Shown here: piece after piece, positions 9,701 through 17,845 of the stretch
How the letters are laid out: each line of letters begins with the position of its first letter
How positions within the stretch are numbered: position 1 is the first letter of the stretch
DNA from: Oscillospiraceae bacterium
GTDB taxonomy: Bacteria; Bacillota; Clostridia; Oscillospirales; UBA929
Direction: 5' to 3'
DNA length: 64,000 nt
NCBI GenBank assembly: GCA_031265355.1
Contig: JAISCT010000003.1
Location: 27,517 to 91,516, forward strand
Made by a program: the position numbers and the translations under genes
The notes under the pieces: model-generated
Databases searched by the model: none
The model's input: only the letters and a program-made list of their open reading frames with translations
Told to the model about the DNA's origin: nothing

Positions 9701-9970
9701 GCTCTGCCCGCCAGCGGCGGGCAGACCGGGTTCGCCCGGCGTCTCGGCGGCGGGCTGGACCGAACCGGACGGGCTCTCGCCCTCCGGCCGTCCGGATGCC
9801 TCAGACCGCTCCGGCGGCTCTGGCGGCGCGGCGCTGCCCGACGGATGTAAATCCGCTCTTTCAGGCACGCTTTCCGGCGCGTAAGCAAAGAAGTAGACTC
9901 CGCCCGCCCCCAACACCAGCACGGCCAGCGCCGTAATCAGGCCCATCAAAATCTTCGCATTTCTCCGCAT
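6767..9970 (-). CDS. Membrane-anchored GHL10 (DUF187) glycosyl hydrolase fused to N-acetylmuramoyl-L-alanine amidase
   Basis: This encodes 1067 aa from ATG 9970, preceded by AGGAGG. An N-terminal hydrophobic segment (about 8-30) is followed by a long Pro/Gly/Ser/Glu-rich linker (about 35-110) that probably spans the wall. Residues about 112-430 are a GHL10/DUF187 TIM-barrel (start FRAVWVASVLNLDYPS, with HAWVNPFRVT and DGVHYDDYFYP). The middle has Ig-like and SH3-like segments. About 880-1067 is an Amidase_3 domain with zinc-site motifs DPGHGG, PEKTINL, SIHGNS and a catalytic-type VETGF. The amidase cuts the bond between MurNAc and the stem peptide; GHL10 domains are thought to act on glycan strands. 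Having both in one polypeptide suggests cell-wall remodelling. It converges on the recombinase gene with 4 bases between the stops and has its own promoter at 10096-10124. Confidence 0.88.
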   Translation of the reverse strand: MRRNAKILMGLITALAVLVLGAGGVYFFAYAPESVPERADLHPSGSAAPPEPPERSEASGRPEGESPSGSVQPAAETPGEPGLPAAGGQSETTPPVGSAPPPPSPASSETAPFRAVWVASVLNLDYPSRAGLAVDALKQEALRILDGAVDVGFNAVILQVRPTGDALYRSEVFPWSANLTGTQGQAPTGDFDPLAFWVEEAHRRGLALHAWVNPFRVTAGGAGGHDLTSLSADNPARRHPDWVVAYRDGKLYYNPGLPDVRRLIVSGVAELVRRYEIDGVHYDDYFYPGADFPDDAAYAAHGAGFAQKDDWRRDNINRLIQDTQRTVKDLRPNCRFGVSPFGIWANRASQQDGSDTRGQESYSAHFADTRRWVKSGWLDYICPQLYWHIGYDVADYQILLDWWRDVVRNTGVDLYVGHADYRTGTGESPSDPWYGADEIVRQLTMNAATPEVAGDVHFRYGFFAEKGALYRAVKGVYRGAGQESVAPSATVSAGPGAPFVMPTADFKTLALGRPSKNVSTSDDSYYVLGVSDPAQALSVNGQTVAGCGPGGAFGVLLPLEKGANKFTFKQGSRSVSVTITRTSPSSSSSPERMDKAEIAAGSGAPSDGEEYGRPGETIKLRCKAPIGASVTVTLGGKSFPMEPAVKKQPAGGGYYATTYAYDYTLPDTDVTGQVVTVGAPVYQMMLDGRTSTQTARVVKCLPEGAPYCAQVVSETAYVYAKASTSGGPQGELSQGQRDNITAVTGGGAWVRLAMGGWVSGDDVTRTEERQALVNRLTGAVYARGQGWDTLALSGSVCSATQVEYDGQTLTFTVYGAETPPSVSLPADTPFGSFTAARNGANAVYKGALRAGERLDGYYVTAAKDGTLILHIKRHPRAGGGAKPLAGLVVLIDPGHGGGESGALGPFGDRLPEKTINLYTASKVRWELEQLGATVVMTRTEDTTVSLAARVAQSRALRPDLFLSIHGNSLDSNVDASEISGLSTWYRNRVGRDAAETLYEFVPAALGRGGRGSHQSNLYVARPAWTPSFIVETGFLCNPAEAEWMADDKAQSRLAHALAEGVLAYFQV

Positions 9971-10095
9971 GGTAACCTCCTACAACCGGCACGGCTCCGC
10001 GCGGCCGGTTCAGTGCTGAGTGCTGAGTGGTGAGTGGTCATTTCCGCGCCCGCGCAGCTGGGCTTGACTGATATCTGCTATCTGATGCCGCCCCT

Positions 10096-10124
10096 ACTAT
10101 ATCATGTCTTTCGGCGAATTTCAA
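10096..10124 (-). promoter_or_regulatory. Promoter of the GHL10-amidase gene
   Basis: Minus strand: -35 TTGAAA (10124-10119), 17-base spacer, -10 TATAGT (10101-10096). The start site would be about 120 bases before ATG 9970. The rest of the 9971-10260 gap holds only a short imperfect direct repeat (GTGCTGAGTGCTGAG and GTGGTGAGTGG, 10012-10038) in the leader. Confidence 0.6.
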
Positions 10125-10260
10125 CCGAGAGCGGCAAGAAAATCGCCGCTTCGACGCCGCCCAGACGGCCTCCTGTGCAATTTGATACCACCCTCCTACC
10201 ATACATATGCCGTCTATATACCGTGGACGTCTCCGGATATCGCTGTCCGACGGCAATCCG

Positions 10261-11427
10261 CTATTTCTTGCTATGTCTCCGCAGCCCCCATGACGCCCCT
10301 GCGCACAGCACAAGAAAAAACACGCCACTCACAACCGGGTTTGACATGGGAACGTCCATCATCACCATCACATCGGCCTCCGCAAACACCGTCAGGCCGG
10401 ACAGGACAGAGGGAAACAAAAATCGCTGCGCCGCATCGGGTATGAGATGCAACGTCACACGATCCAGGTACGGGAAAAAGACGAGCAGAAAATAACACAA
10501 TGTCACAAAAACCGTACTTTTCAGCGCCTCGACCAACCCATATATGATGAGAACAAGCGCCGTTGTGCCCAAAATTTGAAATGTCGGAGAAATCCATAGC
10601 ATGGTTTGTAAATCCATCACGCCCGCATATAAAGAAAATACCGCGAGGCTTTGTATAGGCACCGCCCCATTGGGCAACCCAATTCGTGCGGCATATATCA
10701 CACACTCCAACACGCGGAAAACCACAACCAACCCTATACACAAAAAAAGCGACAGAAAGGTCCGCAGAGATTTGACCAAAGCACCGTACTTGCTCGTATT
10801 GATCAAGGCAGCCATGCCGGTTTCATAGTCCTTTGCAAAATAGGACACAAGCAAGATGAGAATCAATGTGTATAAAAGAACATCAAAACGATTCCTCTGC
10901 ACATACCGTTCCCATCCGACCTGATAAAACATCTCCGCCGGCCGCTCGTAACCCCTCAGTCGCAACGTAGTCAGTCTGGATGTTTTTTCATCGCGCGCCC
11001 ACTCGGCCGCCTCCTTCTGAGAACGGAGTATTTGCGCTTCGGTCTCACGGTTTTTCAGATATTCCATATGGGACAGCACTTCGGGGAGAATTTCCAAGCG
11101 CATCTCGGCGTCCGCATATTCCTCAGTGTACGCCGCATATTCTTCACGGGAGATTCTGTCTTGCATGTACGCTTCATACATTTGCGCTCTCATATCAAAT
11201 ACCGTGCTCAAACGCATCTGCTCTGCTCGCAGTTTGGCCTCCTTTTCCGCCGTATACACCCCTGAAAACCGCGTCATATACTCCCTGTACAGCACATCAT
11301 CCGACGGCGTCGCGCTCCACCAGGAGAGCGCAAATTTCGCACAAAAAAACAAGGCAATGATCACGAGATTTGCCTTGCCGCCCAAAAGCCGTTTGATTTC
11401 GCAGACCCAAAGAAGCCGGTATTTCAT
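10261..11427 (-). CDS. ABC-2-type transporter permease (second subunit)
   Basis: This encodes 388 aa. ATG 11427 is chosen because it overlaps the upstream stop (ATGA) and yields the typical start MKYRLLWVCEIKRLLGGK. One transmembrane helix lies near the N-terminus, followed by a large, charged extracytoplasmic loop of about 150 residues rich in Glu/Arg, then about five helices in the C-terminal half. This is the topology of ABC-2 permeases with a big outer domain. It is the last gene of the operon with the lipoprotein at 13578, the ATPase at 12690 and the permease at 11424. The substrate is unknown: peptide, lantibiotic or antimicrobial export or resistance is common for this arrangement. No terminator stands out after the stop. 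Confidence 0.75.
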   Translation of the reverse strand: MKYRLLWVCEIKRLLGGKANLVIIALFFCAKFALSWWSATPSDDVLYREYMTRFSGVYTAEKEAKLRAEQMRLSTVFDMRAQMYEAYMQDRISREEYAAYTEEYADAEMRLEILPEVLSHMEYLKNRETEAQILRSQKEAAEWARDEKTSRLTTLRLRGYERPAEMFYQVGWERYVQRNRFDVLLYTLILILLVSYFAKDYETGMAALINTSKYGALVKSLRTFLSLFLCIGLVVVFRVLECVIYAARIGLPNGAVPIQSLAVFSLYAGVMDLQTMLWISPTFQILGTTALVLIIYGLVEALKSTVFVTLCYFLLVFFPYLDRVTLHLIPDAAQRFLFPSVLSGLTVFAEADVMVMMDVPMSNPVVSGVFFLVLCAGASWGLRRHSKK

Positions 11428-12689
11428 CGTGTCATCCTCTTTTTCACATGAGACGCGGGTATGCGCAGCCCGTTGAAGTCGTCTTTTCGCATGTAGAGCC
11501 ATCTGCCGGCAAGCAAAAAAGCAAGCCCCAGCAGCACTGCAATGAAAATCGAAACCGTCAATTCTGGGATGGGATATCCGAAGACATTGGCATATCGAAA
11601 CGAAGAAAAATAGCGGACGGGCTGGATACTGATTTGGGCTGGATTCAGCACATAGCTCCATGTTTCCACAAAATAGCGTGCATAACTTTTATCCACGGAC
11701 AGGCCGTTTGCGCCTGTCATTTCCACAGTCGCCAAGAAAAAGAAAACCCCGTAAACAACGGCGGCGCTCATCAGCGCGGCGAACCGCTTGCGCGTCAGCA
11801 GCCCTACGACGGAGGCAAACAAAAACAAGAGCAGCACGGACAAAAATTTGAGCGCAAACAGCGTCAGCCAAAAGCGGAAAAAGTTCATGTTGTAGAGAGA
11901 TTTTTCAAAGAGCGGCAGGCTGTGTATCGGCGCGGAGAAGTCCTCGAAACCAAATTTGATTCCCAACAGCACCAGGTACTGCGCCATAAAGAAAAGCAAG
12001 CTGCCCGCGATGAAGAGTCCGCCCGCGCAGAGTTTGGAGAAAAACAGCATATTGTGTCCACACTTTGTGCTAAGGACAATCGCGCGCGTACGCAACTCAT
12101 GATCCCGCGTAAAAATGGCGCAAAGGCCCAGAAGACAAAACAGCGCAAATAAGATATCAAAGAGATTGAAAGTGGTGTGGCCGCCAAGAAGCAAGATTGC
12201 CTGCCCTTGCTGCCAACCGAACAGCAGCGCCGGCCATTTGCGGGCGAGAAGCACATCCCGAACCGCCGCGTTATAGCGCTTGGCATACAAATTGTGCGGG
12301 TCGCCCTCCAGCGCCTCCACATTGCTCTGCGCCCGCCCTATATACGTGGTTTTTCGCCCTTCACTGTTCTCAATATAATCCATTTGTACAATGATGCGGT
12401 AGATATCATCTGCCCGATAGGCGCGCCTCAGGTCCGGAACCTGCACCATGTCGTTCACCGCGCCGCGGTTGACCAGACTTTCCACCTCGGGACGCAGCGC
12501 CTGCAAGAGGTCATAGGTGCTCTGATCGAGGTGCGTGCCGAGCTCCTCGGAAAATACATTCTTGTCGTCTGCCCAGCCAAAAGAAGAAAAACATATCCAC
12601 CCGACAATCAGAAAAAAAGAAACCAGCGCGGCGGGCTGCCGAGCAATCTTATAGAGTTCAAATCGAGTGAGATACGCCCATCCTCTCAT
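11424..12689 (-). CDS. ABC-2-type transporter permease (first subunit)
   Basis: This encodes 421 aa from ATG 12689, immediately after the ATPase stop (12690-12692). The N-terminus MRGWAYLTRFELYKIARQP is a typical ABC-2 start, with a helix directly after it, then an extracytoplasmic loop of roughly 120-150 residues (DDKNVFSEELGTHLDQ onward), and a membrane domain with about five helices (for example FNLFDILFALFCLLGLCAIF and LSVLLLFLFASVVGLL). It resembles the 10261-11427 product in layout, so the pair probably forms a heterodimeric membrane channel. It overlaps the next gene by four bases, which indicates translational coupling. Confidence 0.78.
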   Translation of the reverse strand: MRGWAYLTRFELYKIARQPAALVSFFLIVGWICFSSFGWADDKNVFSEELGTHLDQSTYDLLQALRPEVESLVNRGAVNDMVQVPDLRRAYRADDIYRIIVQMDYIENSEGRKTTYIGRAQSNVEALEGDPHNLYAKRYNAAVRDVLLARKWPALLFGWQQGQAILLLGGHTTFNLFDILFALFCLLGLCAIFTRDHELRTRAIVLSTKCGHNMLFFSKLCAGGLFIAGSLLFFMAQYLVLLGIKFGFEDFSAPIHSLPLFEKSLYNMNFFRFWLTLFALKFLSVLLLFLFASVVGLLTRKRFAALMSAAVVYGVFFFLATVEMTGANGLSVDKSYARYFVETWSYVLNPAQISIQPVRYFSSFRYANVFGYPIPELTVSIFIAVLLGLAFLLAGRWLYMRKDDFNGLRIPASHVKKRMTR

Positions 12690-13559
12690 TCATTCCGCCT
12701 CCCCGAAAAAGTGAATGTATACATCCGCAAGCGTCGGCGCCACGTTTTGCGCGTCCTCGCAGGGGGGAGCGTCCGCCACCAGACGAACGCGCAGCCGGTT
12801 GTTTTCGCTCACCACTTTGGAGACGGAAAAACACGCGGACAGCGCGTCATATTCCGCGTGGGTACAAACAAATTCCCATATTTTCCCTTCTAGCAAGGAT
12901 AAACACTGCGGTATCGAGCCCTGTGAGATCAACTGTCCTTCTTTGAGAAATAGAATTTGTCCCGCAATTTGCTCGACGTCGGACACAATGTGCGTGGCCA
13001 AAAGAACGATTTTTGTGCTGGCAAATTCCGAGAGTATATTCATAAAGCGTATCCGTTCCTTGGGATCCAATCCGGCTGTCGGTTCGTCGAAGAGCAGAAT
13101 TTGGGGGTCGCCGATCAGGGCCTGCGCAATCCCAAGGCGCTGTTTCATACCCCCCGAGTAGTGCCCAATCTTTCGATGGCCGTCGGCGGACAAGTTCACC
13201 TTTTCCAGCAGCGCATCCGCGACGGAGGCTGTTTCTCTTTTGTCTTCGATACCTTTGAGCGCCGCCATGTATTGGAGCATCTTTTTCCCTGAGAATTCCT
13301 GATAAAAGCCCACATCTTGGGGCAGGTAGCCGAGAAGCATTCTGTACTTTGTCCCCAGCGCACAGATTTCTTCGCCGTCGAAAGTGACCTGCCCTTCCGT
13401 CGGCCGGCGCAAGCCAACCAAGATGTTCATAAGCGTGCTTTTCCCCGCGCCGTTTGGCCCCAAGAGGCCATAGAGCCCCGGCACAAAGCACGAAGAAAAT
13501 AACCGAAGCGCATTTTTGTTTCGATACGATTTCGAAACATCGGCTGCTTTCAATTCCAT
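12690..13559 (-). CDS. ABC transporter ATP-binding protein
   Basis: This encodes 289 aa. The Walker A motif is GPNGAGKST (about 35-43), the Q-loop region is LGYLPQDVGFY, the ABC signature YSGGMKQR, Walker B ILLFDEPTAGLDP and the switch His is in LLATHIVSDVEQ. This is the CcmA/DRA-type ATPase that energises ABC-2 permeases, and the two following genes supply the permeases. It begins 18 bases after the lipoprotein gene stop, so the four genes form one leftward operon. The C-terminal 70 residues are a typical accessory region of exporter ATPases. The transported substrate cannot be read from the sequence. Confidence 0.9.
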   Translation of the reverse strand: MELKAADVSKSYRNKNALRLFSSCFVPGLYGLLGPNGAGKSTLMNILVGLRRPTEGQVTFDGEEICALGTKYRMLLGYLPQDVGFYQEFSGKKMLQYMAALKGIEDKRETASVADALLEKVNLSADGHRKIGHYSGGMKQRLGIAQALIGDPQILLFDEPTAGLDPKERIRFMNILSEFASTKIVLLATHIVSDVEQIAGQILFLKEGQLISQGSIPQCLSLLEGKIWEFVCTHAEYDALSACFSVSKVVSENNRLRVRLVADAPPCEDAQNVAPTLADVYIHFFGEAE

Positions 13560-13577
13560 ATCATCACTCGTTTCAAA

Positions 13578-14615
13578 TCATTCCTCCACGACGGGCAAGG
13601 GAATCAATTTTACATTTGATCCATCCAAATCGGCCAGGAAGATACCGTCATGCTGCCCGTCTTGCACAACAATTTTGTCATAGTTTGAGAAGACATAAAA
13701 GTACGGGTACATGAGGTCTTCCAAGAACATCTTCTCATTGTTTCCTTCTTTGTCCGAAAGAAAACCCCGCCCGGCAGAATCGCCGTACCGTGTATAATAG
13801 ATATGCTCCGTCCCCACACCAAAGGCGTCCACGCCTTCTATCAGGAGCAACGGAGCACCGCCGTTCAGGCCAAGGCGGAACAGGCCGCCCGGGTTCGTTC
13901 TTTTTCTATAGTACAGATTCTCCCCATCTATGGCTATCCGCTCCACTTTTGTATCCAACAAAACGGCTTCCCCGCCCGCTATGGGTCCTTTATATAGATC
14001 CATAGCCATATTGACATAGTAGAGGATTTCGTCATACACAAACCAATACAAAAGATTTGTTCCCTCGACAGTCAATGTGGTTTTCAGATCATATGTTTCC
14101 AGCTCATAAAAGGAAAACATCCCGCTATTTTCTTGCGGATTGGCGGCATAAATGACAAGACAATCCCTATAAATAGCGTAATATCCGTTTTTAGGAACGG
14201 TGATACCCAAAGGATAAAAATCACGCCGATACTGCCCATACATCTGAAGGATACCGGGCATCTTTTGCGAAATTACATAGATTGAATTTCCCTTGGGATA
14301 GTACGAACCCATAGGCAGCCATAGCGCGCCCGTGCAGGTATCTTGATCGAGCGCAAAATGACCGCATGTAGGTTCCATGCAGTTAAACGTAATGCGTTCC
14401 GTCTCTTTATCTAAGTAGTATAGATTGCCGCTATGATTGATTCCATTGAAGAACACATACGGGCCTGCATCAACCATGACAATTCCAAACAATATGTTGT
14501 TGCTAATAAAAAAAGGATCATCCTCTGGCTGCGCCCAATCGTCATATCCCGTGCAACCGAAAATCGAAAGTATAAAACATACAACTATGCAACCAGATAC
14601 CGCCCGAATTTTCAT
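13578..14615 (-). CDS. Lipoprotein with predicted beta-propeller (DUF5050-like)
   Basis: This encodes 345 aa. The N-terminal signal ends in a lipobox-like ILSIFGC, with Cys at about residue 21, so it is probably anchored on the outer face of the membrane. The rest has repeated short beta-rich units with Tyr and Gly (NLYYLDKETERI, NLYYRKRTNPGGLFRLGLNGG, HIYYTRYGDS), as in six-bladed propellers of the DUF5050 type. The gene opens the ABC operon. Propeller lipoproteins next to ABC-2 exporters may act as ligand sensors or docking factors, which is inference. Its codons are AT-richer than those of the upstream neighbours. Confidence 0.7.
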   Translation of the reverse strand: MKIRAVSGCIVVCFILSIFGCTGYDDWAQPEDDPFFISNNILFGIVMVDAGPYVFFNGINHSGNLYYLDKETERITFNCMEPTCGHFALDQDTCTGALWLPMGSYYPKGNSIYVISQKMPGILQMYGQYRRDFYPLGITVPKNGYYAIYRDCLVIYAANPQENSGMFSFYELETYDLKTTLTVEGTNLLYWFVYDEILYYVNMAMDLYKGPIAGGEAVLLDTKVERIAIDGENLYYRKRTNPGGLFRLGLNGGAPLLLIEGVDAFGVGTEHIYYTRYGDSAGRGFLSDKEGNNEKMFLEDLMYPYFYVFSNYDKIVVQDGQHDGIFLADLDGSNVKLIPLPVVEE

Positions 14616-15115
14616 TGGACCTGATCACCACCATGCCCTTTATCAGGAAGAAAATACTTCCACTGTACCTATCTTAAAACTCGTACGAACAGAATCCATA
14701 GAAATCATCGCAAAAGCCGAAGTCGATCTTTTCCAATGATGAAATCCGTATAGTCGCAGGTTTTGTCGAAACGTTCCTCTGCATAAACCTGACTAAACGG
14801 GGCCGACTCTCCAGATTAAAATAACAAAAAAAGCTTTTCTCATGTCGAGCACCATCCGCAAACAAGAATATAAGGCGATTTCGCCTTCATCATATTCCCT
14901 GTCTCATCAAAAGTAAATGGAAAAAATAAAACACTTTGATGGAAAATAATGAAATATGTGTCGAATAACCTGTGCCTCAGCGCGCGCCGGTGGGAGCTCC
15001 GTCATGCTGTGAAGCGGATCGCACGTGTGTTGTTTTCGGAAGCAAGAGGTTAAAGAGGCCGCGGGAGATAATTTTCAACACCCTGCGGATTCTTTGCCCC
15101 ATTGTGTAGAAATAA
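14616..15115. other. Intergenic stretch, AT-rich
   Basis: Between the divergent lipoprotein operon and the HTH remnant I see no supported gene. Short open frames here lack ribosome sites and recognisable sequence. The promoter of the leftward operon must lie here, but I could not single out a good one. Confidence 0.4.
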
Positions 15116-15325
15116 TTTATCAAAATATGCGAGTACTCCATCCACTGCCTTGACAAAACATTATACCATGTGTTATATTTGAACGTAAGTTTTGCTACGC
15201 TCAATCGCTGGGAAAATAACCGAACCAAACCGAGTCGGCTCGCGATGCTTCAGCTAAAGAAATACGTCGCTCAAAGCGAGGTGTCCGGTGAAATCGTTGT
15301 TGCTTTGGAGCGCATAAAAGTTTGA
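15116..15325 (+). pseudogene. Remnant of an XRE-like helix-turn-helix regulator
   Basis: In one frame the sequence reads through to a stop at 15323-15325 and contains NVSFATLNRWENN followed by RTKPSRLA. This matches the recognition-helix region of XRE-family and methyltransferase-associated HTH domains (family form: GVSFATVNRWENG). The preceding helices are degenerate, the frame is closed upstream by a stop at 15113 and no ATG or ribosome site precedes the motif. The remnant ends 31 bases before the AlbA_2 gene, so the two were probably once a unit (regulator plus effector). The family assignment of the motif is good; the length and boundary of the remnant are estimates. Confidence 0.6.
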
Positions 15326-15356
15326 TGGGCGGGGAACAGAGAATAGGAGGCAGAGC

Positions 15357-16535
15357 ATGATAAACAAGCTTCAACAGCTTCTGCGTGACGGTGAAGGACT
15401 GACAGTCGAGTTCAAACGCTGTAAGAGCACGCTTCCCAAGAGCGTGTACGAGACGGTTTGCTCGTTCTCCAACCGTTACGGCGGCTATATCCTGCTTGGA
15501 GTTGACGATGACGGCACGGTCAGCGGCGTTGCACCGGAGGCCGTTCAGGGTATTAAGAAAGACTTCGTGACATCGCTGAACAACCCTCAGAAGATTTCGC
15601 CCACCTTGTTGCTCAATCTTGAGGAAGCTGCCATTGACGATAAACCGGTGCTGTATGTCTATATCCCGCAGAGTTCACAGGTGGTGCTATGCGCCAACCA
15701 TGTATTTGATCGCACAGAGGATGCTGATGTTGACATAACAAAATCAACTGACCTGACCGCGAACCTGTATCGGCGCAAGTCTACGCAGTATACTGAACAG
15801 GAGATTATCAAATATGTGACGGAGAGAGAATTGCGGCTCGACCTGATGCCAAAAGTGCGGCAGATCGCTGTAAATCTCAACCCTGATCACAGGTGGAAAA
15901 ATATGTCAAATATGGAGATTTTTTGCAGCGCAGGGTTATATGCCCACGACTGGCGCACCGATACAGAAGGCTTTAATCTCGCGGCTATTCTGCTGTTTGG
16001 GCGCGACGATGTGATTCGTTCGTGCTTGCCGGGCTATACTACCGATGCAATTATGCGCTGTGAGAACATAGACCGTTTTGACGACAGACTCACAGTCGAG
16101 ACGAACCTCATTGAAAGCTATGACCTCCTGATTGACTTTATGATGAAGCATACACTCGACAGATTTTTCCTTATTGACAATCAGCGTGTGAGTGTAAATT
16201 CATGGATAGCGCGTGAGATCGTCAGCAACTCTCTCGTTCACCGAGAGTATACAAGCGCATTTCCGGCCAAAATTGTCATCGAGCGCAGCCGCATATATGC
16301 GGAGAACTGGAACAAGGCGCAATGGCAAGGGCGCATTGATCCAGACAACTTTACGCCGTACCCGAAGAACCCACTGTTGGCGCGATTCTTTGTCAACATC
16401 GGACGCGCCGACAAACTCGGTTCCGGTGTGCGGAATCTGTATAAGTATACGAAAATTTATTCCGGCGGTGAACCCGAACTCATCGAGGGCGATGTGTTTA
16501 GGACGATTGTCCCTCTAAGGTCACTGCATAAATAA
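15357..16535 (+). CDS. AlbA_2 (Schlafen-type) ATP-binding transcriptional regulator-like protein
   Basis: This encodes 392 aa. The start at ATG 15357 is preceded by AGGAGG at 15345-15350. The N-terminal AlbA_2 domain (about 10-130) begins LTVEFKR and includes SFSNRYGGYILLGVDDDG, the hallmark of COG2865. The C-terminal half carries the ATP-binding-type segment REIVSNSLVHREY and the terminal motif GRADKLGSGVRNLYKY. These proteins are often annotated as putative transcriptional regulators or ATP-dependent helicases, and some relatives lie in phage-defence islands. The exact activity is not known. It stands alone behind the HTH remnant. A second, truncated member of the family lies at 36155-37201. 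Confidence 0.85.
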   Translation: MINKLQQLLRDGEGLTVEFKRCKSTLPKSVYETVCSFSNRYGGYILLGVDDDGTVSGVAPEAVQGIKKDFVTSLNNPQKISPTLLLNLEEAAIDDKPVLYVYIPQSSQVVLCANHVFDRTEDADVDITKSTDLTANLYRRKSTQYTEQEIIKYVTERELRLDLMPKVRQIAVNLNPDHRWKNMSNMEIFCSAGLYAHDWRTDTEGFNLAAILLFGRDDVIRSCLPGYTTDAIMRCENIDRFDDRLTVETNLIESYDLLIDFMMKHTLDRFFLIDNQRVSVNSWIAREIVSNSLVHREYTSAFPAKIVIERSRIYAENWNKAQWQGRIDPDNFTPYPKNPLLARFFVNIGRADKLGSGVRNLYKYTKIYSGGEPELIEGDVFRTIVPLRSLHK

Positions 16536-16576
16536 AATCAAACCGTATGGCCTCTCCGTTTTTTCGTGGGCAGTCA

Positions 16577-17040
16577 TCAAAACATGTCCTCAAACCGCAC
16601 AAGCCGGACATTGCCCCGTTTCTTCGCTTCATGGGTGAGTCTGTCTGTAAAACCTGTTTTGGCAAACAGCCAGAGCCACATCTTTTTGTAGGGGAATAGG
16701 CCTGCTTTTTCTGTGAGAGCGGTCAGTACGTCTATGTCCATAGGGGTGTTTGTCCATTTGCACTCGCACAACAGGGCGCTGTCTTTTCGATAGGTTACAA
16801 TATCAATTTCCTCTTGTCGCTTTTTATAAGGATTGCTGCCCCACCATCTGCCGATTTTCCCAGGCAGGAATGGGAGCGCGTTCTTTTTGGCCTGCTCCAG
16901 CAGATATTGCTTGCAGATTTCCTCGAAGACAAGCCCCATATACGCGGGGAGTTCCTCCGCAATCTCGACATCGAACAGGGCGCCGCAAATGTGTTTCTTA
17001 CGCTCCGCGCCACTGTCTCGTGCCGCCAGGGCACAGGACT
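16577..17040 (-). pseudogene. Truncated DUF234 C-terminal domain of an archaeal-type AAA ATPase
   Basis: The reading frame ending at 16577 shows the DUF234 signature of COG1672 ATPases: LPAYMGLVFEEICKQYLL, KIGRWWGSNP, RQEEIDIV, LCECKW and FAKTGFTD. This region is nuclease-like (the E-D-x-ECKW arrangement). The N-terminal ATPase of roughly 300 residues is absent. Upstream of about 17040 the frame runs into the coding sequence of the secreted protein at 16998-17837, so the two were joined by a deletion or insertion. The open frame formally continues to 17122, but that part matches the neighbour rather than the family. It is probably non-functional. Confidence 0.75.
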
Positions 17041-17837
17041 CCGTAGTTGTCTTGAATGTAGGAACAAATTCCCGCCATAGTTTCAGACGCAAAATCAGCG
17101 TCTTCCGCATCAGCTGCCACAAACTTCATGTCAAGAATGTAGCTGAGCGGCGGAGAATTCGCGACCTTCTGTTGGAATTCCCCGTCAAAAGTATTGAGGC
17201 AACGTGCCGCAACCAACAGTTCGCTATAAAAAGTTGATGCCGAAACCGCATCGTTGGTTGCGCTAAGCCGTCGTCCCGCAATCGTCTGCAAAAGCAAGAC
17301 TTTCTCATCAACTGTCATCGCATCCAATATTTCATATTGCCGCAGCATAGCATAAAGACATTCGAGTCGCAACACCGCCCAGCGATCAACGCCATCCAAT
17401 TCTTGAATATCCAAATTGCTATAGATTGACAAAATGGCACTTCCTCGATCTTCTCGCGTGAAAAGCTCAGAAAACCCATTGAAATGAGGTTGAACCATAC
17501 TCACAAACGGGTCGCCGAAAGCACTGGACGCATACATATCCGAAAAATAAACGTAATTTAGACAACTTTTCACAAGTTGCACCGTTGGCATTGCGCTCAA
17601 TTCATCTTCCGGAATTTGCACCAACGCAAGATTATCCAATGTAGAAAGCTCTGCCCATGCTTCCGGAGTATCATATGGATTGTGAGCAGGCACAAAGCCT
17701 TCTTCACCTGTCTCGGGCTGCGTAAACCATGGAGATTTTTCTCCAGCGTAGGGAGCAAGGCCTACCGATATCGTTAACACTGACACAGCCAACAGGGATA
17801 CGCCAAACACAAAAAGCTTTCGTTTGTTGTGTTTCAT
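16998..17837 (-). CDS. Secreted or membrane-anchored protein of unknown function
   Basis: This encodes about 279 aa from ATG 17837, with AAAGGTG upstream; a GTG at 17849 in the same frame overlaps the preceding stop and is a possible alternative. A hydrophobic segment (about 7-26) looks like a signal peptide or anchor. The rest is acidic, helical and without a motif I recognise. The last dozen residues (CPGGTRQWRGA) run over the junction with the truncated DUF234 gene, so the true C-terminus has probably been replaced. It forms an operon with the Asp-box lipoprotein (17846-18706), whose stop precedes this start by a few bases. Confidence 0.6.
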   Translation of the reverse strand: MKHNKRKLFVFGVSLLAVSVLTISVGLAPYAGEKSPWFTQPETGEEGFVPAHNPYDTPEAWAELSTLDNLALVQIPEDELSAMPTVQLVKSCLNYVYFSDMYASSAFGDPFVSMVQPHFNGFSELFTREDRGSAILSIYSNLDIQELDGVDRWAVLRLECLYAMLRQYEILDAMTVDEKVLLLQTIAGRRLSATNDAVSASTFYSELLVAARCLNTFDGEFQQKVANSPPLSYILDMKFVAADAEDADFASETMAGICSYIQDNYGVLCPGGTRQWRGA

Positions 17838-17845
17838 CGTTAATT

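Noticed and set aside
10012..10038. GTGCTGAGTGCTGAGTGGTGAG direct repeats
   Set aside because: Short low-complexity repeat in a leader; too small and imperfect to call a functional element.
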